Below are positions 58,708 through 64,000 of a stretch of 64,000 nucleotides of DNA, piece after piece. The stretch lies in contig JBANDB010000003.1 of NCBI GenBank assembly GCA_037576215.1, positions 2,046,001 through 2,110,000 on the forward strand. The letters run 5' to 3'. The position numbers and the translations under genes are program-made. This stretch comes from Armillaria gallica (taxonomy: Eukaryota; Basidiomycota; Agaricomycetes; Agaricales; Physalacriaceae). The notes under the pieces are model-generated. The model ran no database searches. It had not been told where the DNA came from and saw only the letters and a program-made list of their open reading frames with translations. Positions within the stretch are counted from its first letter, which is position 1, and each line of letters opens with the position of its first letter.

Positions 58708-58790
58708 CAATAACGCTTTGGAAGAACTGACTAATGCGACCGCGTCAGATTCTTCTGGCGTTAAGTATCATGTGCTCGGTTTTAGCGCTT
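58708..58790 (+). pseudogene. Fragment of prenyl synthase exon 1
   Basis: AACGCTTTGGAAGAACTG matches GTCGCTTTGGAAGAACTG near 54992. CGCGTCAGATTCTTCT matches CGCGTCTGATTCTTCT near 55049. TGTGCTCGGTTTTAGCGCTT equals 55108-55127, which is inside the parent's first intron. An internal deletion separates the blocks. It abuts the leader of the PNPO gene. Confidence 0.65.
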
Positions 58791-58884
58791 TGCTTCCGCC
58801 GGGAGTCACGGTCCGATGCTCCGCCGCTGCTCCTCGATGGGCCTGGGCTTAAAATTGCTTTCTTATCCGACTCATCATCGATCC

Positions 58885-59622
58885 ATGTTCCTCCCCACGT
58901 CGCTGGCCACTGATCCCTCGGAATCGACTACGGTTCAAGTCGTCGGTCGTACCCAATACAACGCTGCAGCATCCCTGTCCCCCCAATCTGTGGACAGCGA
59001 TCCCCTCGAACAGTTCAAAGCATGGTTCACCGAAGCCTCCTCCGAAGCCTCCCCCGTACCCGAGCCTGAATCGATGGCACTCTCTACGTGCACTCCAAAC
59101 GGCGTTCCTTCTTCCCGCCAGGTTTTACTGAAGCAAGTCGACGCCAAGGGATTCGTCTTTTATACTAATTACACCTCACGGAAGAGCCTCGAACTCAGCG
59201 CCAATCCAAATTGTGCGTTGGTGTTCTACTGGCGGGAGGCGCATCGGAGTGTGAGGGTGGTGGGAAGGGCTGAGCGGGTGTCGAAGGATGAGACGGAGGC
59301 GTATTTCCGCTCGCGGCCGAGGGAGAGTCAGCTGGGGGCTTGGGCCAGCAAACAGAGCAGTGTAGTTGGGGAGGGAGAGGTGACTGCTCGATTAGAGGAA
59401 CTCAAGGTGCGGTTCGAGGGTAAAGAGGTGGAAGTGCCGGATTTCTGGGGCGGGTGGAGAGTGTTACCTAGGTGTGTCTCGTTTTGTTTAGAGCTCATCA
59501 GGTACTCATTATCGTTTAGTGAGGTAGAGTTCTGGTCAGGGAAACCATCGAGGTTACATGACCGTGTGAGGTACCTTAGAAAGGACGGTGGCGAGTGGAA
59601 TGTTGAAAGACTGGCGCCCTGA
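58885..59622 (+). CDS. PDX3: Pyridoxamine 5'-phosphate oxidase
   Basis: Two exons (58885-59471 and 59520-59622) give 229 residues, close to yeast Pdx3. It oxidises pyridoxine- or pyridoxamine-phosphate to pyridoxal phosphate with FMN. Motifs: PLEQFKAWFTEA, SRQVLLKQVDAKGFVFYTNY.SRKS (FMN binding), CALVFYWREAHRSVRVVGRAER, SRPRESQLGAWASKQSSV, and the C-terminal EFWSGKPSRLHDR. The intron joins LPS-EVEFW in frame. An in-frame ATG at 58816 would add 23 residues, which could act as a mitochondrial presequence. Housekeeping vitamin B6 enzyme at the edge of the cluster; its 5' part was duplicated to 56.3 kb. Confidence 0.93.
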   Translation: MFLPTSLATDPSESTTVQVVGRTQYNAAASLSPQSVDSDPLEQFKAWFTEASSEASPVPEPESMALSTCTPNGVPSSRQVLLKQVDAKGFVFYTNYTSRKSLELSANPNCALVFYWREAHRSVRVVGRAERVSKDETEAYFRSRPRESQLGAWASKQSSVVGEGEVTARLEELKVRFEGKEVEVPDFWGGWRVLPRCVSFCLELIRYSLSFSEVEFWSGKPSRLHDRVRYLRKDGGEWNVERLAP

Positions 59623-59814
59623 TTAAAGATGTAAAGCACTAATTGTTATAATAAAATAGATCTCGAAAACACGGAGTCAAGTAACCTTCAAAACTTCTAG
59701 CTTTTCAGCCTCCCTCTGGATATAATACACGTGTTACTTGACGGGACCAGAGATATGCGATTTGGCACCTGTTCAAGAACGGTCATTCAGACGACTTTTA
59801 TGTCTGTCAATCAC

Positions 59815-61431
59815 TTAGAATCCGTAGCCAGCACCAGAAGGGAAACCAAACTCACCGTTAAGCGACACCGAAACCTTAAGCCCTTCCCTCTTCATCGCCT
59901 CCAACCTGTCTATCTCTGACGGCTTCAAGTCGTTTGCAAAATCCGCACAGTAAACGACTGAGCGTAATCGCTCCCCCGAATCTTTGTTCCCCGCCCACCG
60001 ACAGCTTATCAAATCCACCACAGTATAATCCTGCTCGCTTGTCAGGGTATCATCACCAGGATCTTGCCGGATGCCAAGATGAAGACGCCTCAGCTTTGGC
60101 AACACAGGACTGACTTCCGCGTGACAATGCTCCCCTTTCTGCGAGAGGAACTTGAGGAGATCCTGGAAGGCCGTCCCCGGATCTTTGATTTCGAGTTTCA
60201 GGCTGCACACCTCGGAACATAACTTCAAAACCTCGTAAAGGTCATGCGGGATTCCCTTGAACAAAGGAAGGCTCAACGTCTGGAGAGAACATCCAGAGGT
60301 TTGTATGAAGCTCGCGAGCGGCCCCAAATACTCTTCTGCGCTGAGCCCTTCTATTTCGAGAGACTGTAAAGATGGGAAGGAGACGGCGGGAAGTAAGGTA
60401 GCCGGGCAGTCGAGCCGCAGCATGCGAAGTCTGTCATGGACGACTCTTGGCGCTCCGACAGTGTTCCTATCCCACCAAATAGCGAGAAAGCCAAGTTGGT
60501 AGTTTAGGCATTCGAGCTTCGTGCAGCGCGCGATGACCGACAAAACCGTGTTGAAGCGGTCTTGTATGGCAATGCTCGTCAGCTGGAGCCACGGGAAAGA
60601 GAACGCCGGGGACGTTGGAGGCGGAGGCTGGTAAGCGACATCATGTAGCCTAGGTGCTTCTTCGAAGAGATCGACGAATCCTGTACTCTGGCGGCCGAGC
60701 ACCAGACGCTGCAAGGCTAGCAAATTGCCTTTGGCAGGGAAGAAATATGGGACGAGATGTTCTGGTACCGCAGTCAGGGTAACGTGGGCCCAACGAGGTG
60801 CATGGCGGACGAGGGCCTGGATGAAAAGGTGGTTGTGGGGGTATCTACGCGTGTGCGGCGAGTAGTGGAATGTCAATGCCTTGTGGCGTGAACGTGATAG
60901 GGCTGAATTCAGTAAGAAGATGAGGTACTCGGGGTGCAACGAGGCGCGCCGGGGGTACTTTGTGAGGGAAAATGTCGACCAGAGAGACGTGAATGATAAT
61001 GCTGCGGCTCTCCAGCGACCGCAAACTTGTCCTAGCACCCATGGTACACTCTTAACGTCGAAAACGTGGTACGTCTTTGTGGGCAAGGCCCATGCGAAGA
61101 TAAGGATCAAGATCTCTGGGGGGACGCGGCGGATAGACGAAAGAATTACTCGCGGAGCGGCAATGCAACGAGCGATGCGAGAACGCTTTTCCTTGGCCAA
61201 TTTCATTGCTTTTTGCAAAGACAAGATTTCGTTGTCGGCTTCCTCTAATTCAGACTGGGCGTCGTGAATGAAAGACGCGATATCCCTGGCTTCTATCTCG
61301 GACGGAGGATCGTTGCTACCGAGAAGATGGGGGCAAGTTCGGTCGAGATATTCATGTACCTCACCGGTATACGCAGGCTCTGCATCGTCGTTGTCCCTAA
61401 CGCGATGCATAGGAAGACTTTTCTCTGACAT
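59815..61431 (-). CDS. F-box-like protein
   Basis: Single-exon gene, 538 residues from the ATG at 61431. The same frame stays open to 61587, but that extension looks non-coding. A heptad-like stretch (SELEEADNEILSLQKAMKLAKEKRSRI, about residues 70-95) precedes an F-box-like motif, RRVPPEILILIFAWALP...VLGQVCGRWRAAALSFTSLWSTF, typical of the large basidiomycete family. The C-terminal half holds leucine-rich, LRR-like repeats (LQSLEIEGLS, LQTLSLPLFKG, VCSLKLEI). Such proteins recruit substrates to SCF ubiquitin ligases. The target is unknown. Convergent with the PNPO gene. Confidence 0.82.
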   Translation of the reverse strand: MSEKSLPMHRVRDNDDAEPAYTGEVHEYLDRTCPHLLGSNDPPSEIEARDIASFIHDAQSELEEADNEILSLQKAMKLAKEKRSRIARCIAAPRVILSSIRRVPPEILILIFAWALPTKTYHVFDVKSVPWVLGQVCGRWRAAALSFTSLWSTFSLTKYPRRASLHPEYLIFLLNSALSRSRHKALTFHYSPHTRRYPHNHLFIQALVRHAPRWAHVTLTAVPEHLVPYFFPAKGNLLALQRLVLGRQSTGFVDLFEEAPRLHDVAYQPPPPTSPAFSFPWLQLTSIAIQDRFNTVLSVIARCTKLECLNYQLGFLAIWWDRNTVGAPRVVHDRLRMLRLDCPATLLPAVSFPSLQSLEIEGLSAEEYLGPLASFIQTSGCSLQTLSLPLFKGIPHDLYEVLKLCSEVCSLKLEIKDPGTAFQDLLKFLSQKGEHCHAEVSPVLPKLRRLHLGIRQDPGDDTLTSEQDYTVVDLISCRWAGNKDSGERLRSVVYCADFANDLKPSEIDRLEAMKREGLKVSVSLNGEFGFPSGAGYGF

Positions 61432-61708
61432 CAACGTGACTTTAACGTCAAAGTTGAGATACAGAAGTCCTTGAGTACGCCCACCTTTCAAATTTGAAAG
61501 CTGTGGATTTACGTCTAAAAGACCGTGGTGGTGGTGGAAGGAGCAAACCACAAGTGCGACGTAAAATCTCGTAAAACCCGCTTTCACATCGGTACACGTG
61601 TTACAAAGAAGAAAACTACATGGTACTGGTCTGAACTAGTTATACAACAGGATACAAGTTGATCGTTCATCTCAGCGAGGGAAAAAATAATGATAATAAT
61701 TCCGGGTG

Positions 61709-62698
61709 TCAAGATTTCAACCCCAACATTGAGCTCGGCGTCAGCGGTTGGATCTTGTTGCCCCGTTCAGACGGCCGTTGACCATCCGGAGGCGAAATGG
61801 GAGACCTTGATGAGCTGATGTGGAGCAACAAGGACGCTGCAGATTCCTCGTCCAGCGTCCTCGGCTCCATCGCTACAGGTCCAAGGGTTAGGGAAGGGGG
61901 AGCTTGGAATGAATGTGAAGTGGGAGTAAAGTGAGTCGAGGAGGGTGGAGAAGGTAGCTGGGTGGCTCCGTCGAACGGGACCCGAGGGGACGTTTGGACC
62001 TGACGCTCTGACGGTGACAGCAGACTGGGATCGATGCTCGGGAGCCAGGACGATATCGATGGAAGACGCCCAGACTCGTCTTCGAGGTTCTGCCTCTTCC
62101 TTGCAATCGTCTCTCCTTCATCCTCCTGCTCCTCATCCTCCCGCTTGCGCTTCTTCTGCCGACCATCGCCTTCGCCTTCTAATTCCTTCACCTTGTCAAG
62201 CAGATGCTGCATGTACGACACAGTCCTGACCAAAATCTCCAGCTTGAACTCCTTCTCCTTCTCCGCCTTCTTGCCCGCCGCGGGTTTCTTCTTCGTGCCA
62301 TACTCTCCATCGTCGTCATCGTCATCGTCTTCCCCAGTGACCTGCTCTTCGGCCTGGCCGAAATTGTCGGGGACGAGCTGTCTCAGTGTGGCAAGCGCAT
62401 CGTTTATCTTTGTCCGCCGAGCTTTCTCGATGATAGAATGGTTCAGCTTTCGCTGGGCTTCGCGCGCGCTGCGGGACATCGCTCCGGGCTTCCGACCGCG
62501 CTTGGCGGGGCCGGGGGCTACTGGAGATGATGGTGTCGCCTCCGTCTGGTCTCTGTCTTCCGCCGGAGGACTGGGCATACTTGGTCGTTTGGGGAGAAGG
62601 GTAGGCTGAGAGATAGACGCAGAGACAGTCGGAGCTGCTTGTTTCACACGACGGGCGGGATTGCAGCTGGCGGCGTACGTATCTTTGGTTTGCGGCAT
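61709..62698 (-). CDS. bHLH transcription factor
   Basis: Single exon, 329 residues. The basic helix-loop-helix is at about residues 77-175. The basic part is REAQRKLNHSIIEKARRTKINDAL with the His-Glu-Arg pattern (H..IIEKARR) that reads E-box CANNTG sites. Then comes helix 1 (TLRQLV), a long acidic/basic loop insertion (DDDDDDDGEYGTKKKPAAGKK) and helix 2 (FKLEILVRTVSYMQHLLDKVKEL). The long loop resembles fungal regulators of the Ino4/Nuc-1/Esc1 type; the precise orthologue is not clear. The C-terminus is Ser/Pro-rich. It lies 5-6 kb from the cluster and need not regulate it. Confidence 0.88.
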   Translation of the reverse strand: MPQTKDTYAASCNPARRVKQAAPTVSASISQPTLLPKRPSMPSPPAEDRDQTEATPSSPVAPGPAKRGRKPGAMSRSAREAQRKLNHSIIEKARRTKINDALATLRQLVPDNFGQAEEQVTGEDDDDDDDGEYGTKKKPAAGKKAEKEKEFKLEILVRTVSYMQHLLDKVKELEGEGDGRQKKRKREDEEQEDEGETIARKRQNLEDESGRLPSISSWLPSIDPSLLSPSERQVQTSPRVPFDGATQLPSPPSSTHFTPTSHSFQAPPSLTLGPVAMEPRTLDEESAASLLLHISSSRSPISPPDGQRPSERGNKIQPLTPSSMLGLKS

Positions 62699-64000
62699 GA
62701 TGGGGAGCAGAGAGGGCCACTAGGTTATCGAAGACTTCTTGGTATTAGAAGGCCCTCTGTTTCGCTGAGACTGAAAGGGGTCATTCACTCGTGTGCACAT
62801 GAACGTGCTCGCGCACACGACCAACTATGGGCGTGATCTGATTGGCTGATTGGCTGACACGTTCGATAACCAAAATATCGTCGGCTTCGGTGTAAGCGTT
62901 ATCTATGAACTCTGAGCTACTCTGAGGTAACAGATGCCGAGAGGAAAACATACATGGATAGTCTACGACTTCTATCTGAACACATTCTCAACCACTACCA
63001 GGAAATTGCAGAATATCCATCGAAAGCGCTGTTTGGAGGCTATAAGTATATAATATTGCGGATCATGCACATTGCTGGTCCTTGACGAGGCCAAGTCAGC
63101 ATTTGGGATGCCATGCACGAATTGAATGACGGACGAACCTAGACGCCGATTAACATGTAATAAGCACCATGCCTTACTCTGAGTCTTCGTTACCTGTGTG
63201 AGAAATCTATTACCGACCTAACCCCAGATTGATTGACAATGATGTGAGTGAGAGCGATCATAGAATTCAGATAGATACCGCGGGATAGACAGTTTCAAAT
63301 TGTCTACAGTGTACATTTCATCTGGCTGAACTCTTGCGACAAGAAGTGTGATGTCGAAAGTGCCGGAAAATTTCGAAAATAGTTCAAAGGTTGACGTTGA
63401 AAGATTATGAACAGTGGGACTGTGAACCTTATCGCTCGCTTTAAAGTCTCAACTGTGAGATACAAATCAGCAAACATTCTATAGGCGATATGAGACGAGA
63501 TAAGAAAAGACACGCACCCTCATTTGCGGAACGGCAGTGTTCTTGGCCATGGACCTGGTTTGTTACTTTACCAGCGGTGCCCGGACGTCGCGGCACCGAG
63601 GACGAAACGAGGGTTGTCCATTGTCAGGGGGGAACAGCTGCGTCCGATTGGTTCGTACCATCACACGTTCTGTGTATACATCCTCAATTTGTTACATCCT
63701 GGACAATGTACAAGCGCATGGTTAAAAAGTAAAGAGCAACGTACACAGACATGGCTGTAGATTCCATGAAGCCAAGTACTGCACAGACCTCGACTAGTAT
63801 AAGCGTGTTCTGTGGCTTCAAGGTGGGAGGACGTGCCGGCTGGACCTTAGCCATTCGCCATCAGGCGACCGCCGAAGGCCACGCGCTGTGCAAATCAAAT
63901 CAAACGAAAAATAGAGTCTAAGCGGTCATTTGAGTAACTCGTTGACGGTAAAACAAGAGGAACAAACGAACCTCCAACGCCTGCTATCATTGATTATCCT
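62699..64000. other. Intergenic, no gene recognised
   Basis: Upstream of the bHLH gene. It holds its promoter, with a purine/pyrimidine-mixed CGTGCTCGCGCACACGA stretch near 62804. Frames at 63304-63513 and 63490-63760 lack recognisable domains. A gene entering from the right of the window cannot be excluded. Confidence 0.4.

Overview
The window looks like nuclear DNA of a mushroom-forming basidiomycete (Agaricomycetes). Genes are split by many short introns, mostly about 48-63 nt. A Clp1-type clamp regulator, a stand-alone caspase-domain protein, an F-box protein of basidiomycete style and an agaricomycete-type 7-TM membrane family all point the same way. I cannot name the species.

Layout. 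0-20.5 kb is repeat-rich. It holds an amplified repeat family whose units end in a tRNA-Gly(GCC)-like, intron-containing sequence (plus orientation at 2-6 kb, minus orientation at 8-20 kb), two hAT-type MITEs with perfect 8-bp target duplications, and two isolated genes: a clp1-like gene (5.9-6.9 kb, minus) and a caspase-domain gene (11.9-12.9 kb, plus). 20.8-26.6 kb has one unknown two-exon gene and otherwise little that can be supported.

26.6-56.1 kb reads as a secondary-metabolite region. In order it holds: 7-TM protein A (+), cytochrome P450-1 (-), 7-TM protein B (-, paralogue of A), an MCT-like MFS transporter (+), a TNA1/allantoate-type MFS transporter (+), a flavin-dependent halogenase (-), a phenylalanine/tyrosine ammonia-lyase (+), an O-methyltransferase (+), P450-2 (-), a decayed P450-3 (-), a class I terpene synthase (-) and a trans-polyprenyl diphosphate synthase (+). 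Ammonia-lyase, halogenase, O-methyltransferase and P450 stand next to each other. Together they suit a chlorinated, O-methylated aromatic derived from phenylalanine or tyrosine, with chlorinated anisyl metabolites as a natural hypothesis. The divergent terpene synthase/prenyl synthase pair at the edge suggests a sesquiterpene branch or a terpene-aryl hybrid. No PKS, NRPS or aryl-CoA ligase is visible here.

56.3-58.8 kb is a scrap-yard of partial duplications of the cluster's own genes (O-methyltransferase 3' end, P450-2 3' end, prenyl synthase, PNPO) around a small unknown gene. 58.9-62.7 kb returns to ordinary genes: pyridoxamine-phosphate oxidase, an F-box protein and a bHLH transcription factor. 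No gene could be supported in the last 1.3 kb.

Exon structures were read by eye from GT/AG (or GC/AG) borders, frame continuity and family motifs. No search or alignment tool was run. Where exon lengths are given, they were checked to sum to whole codons.
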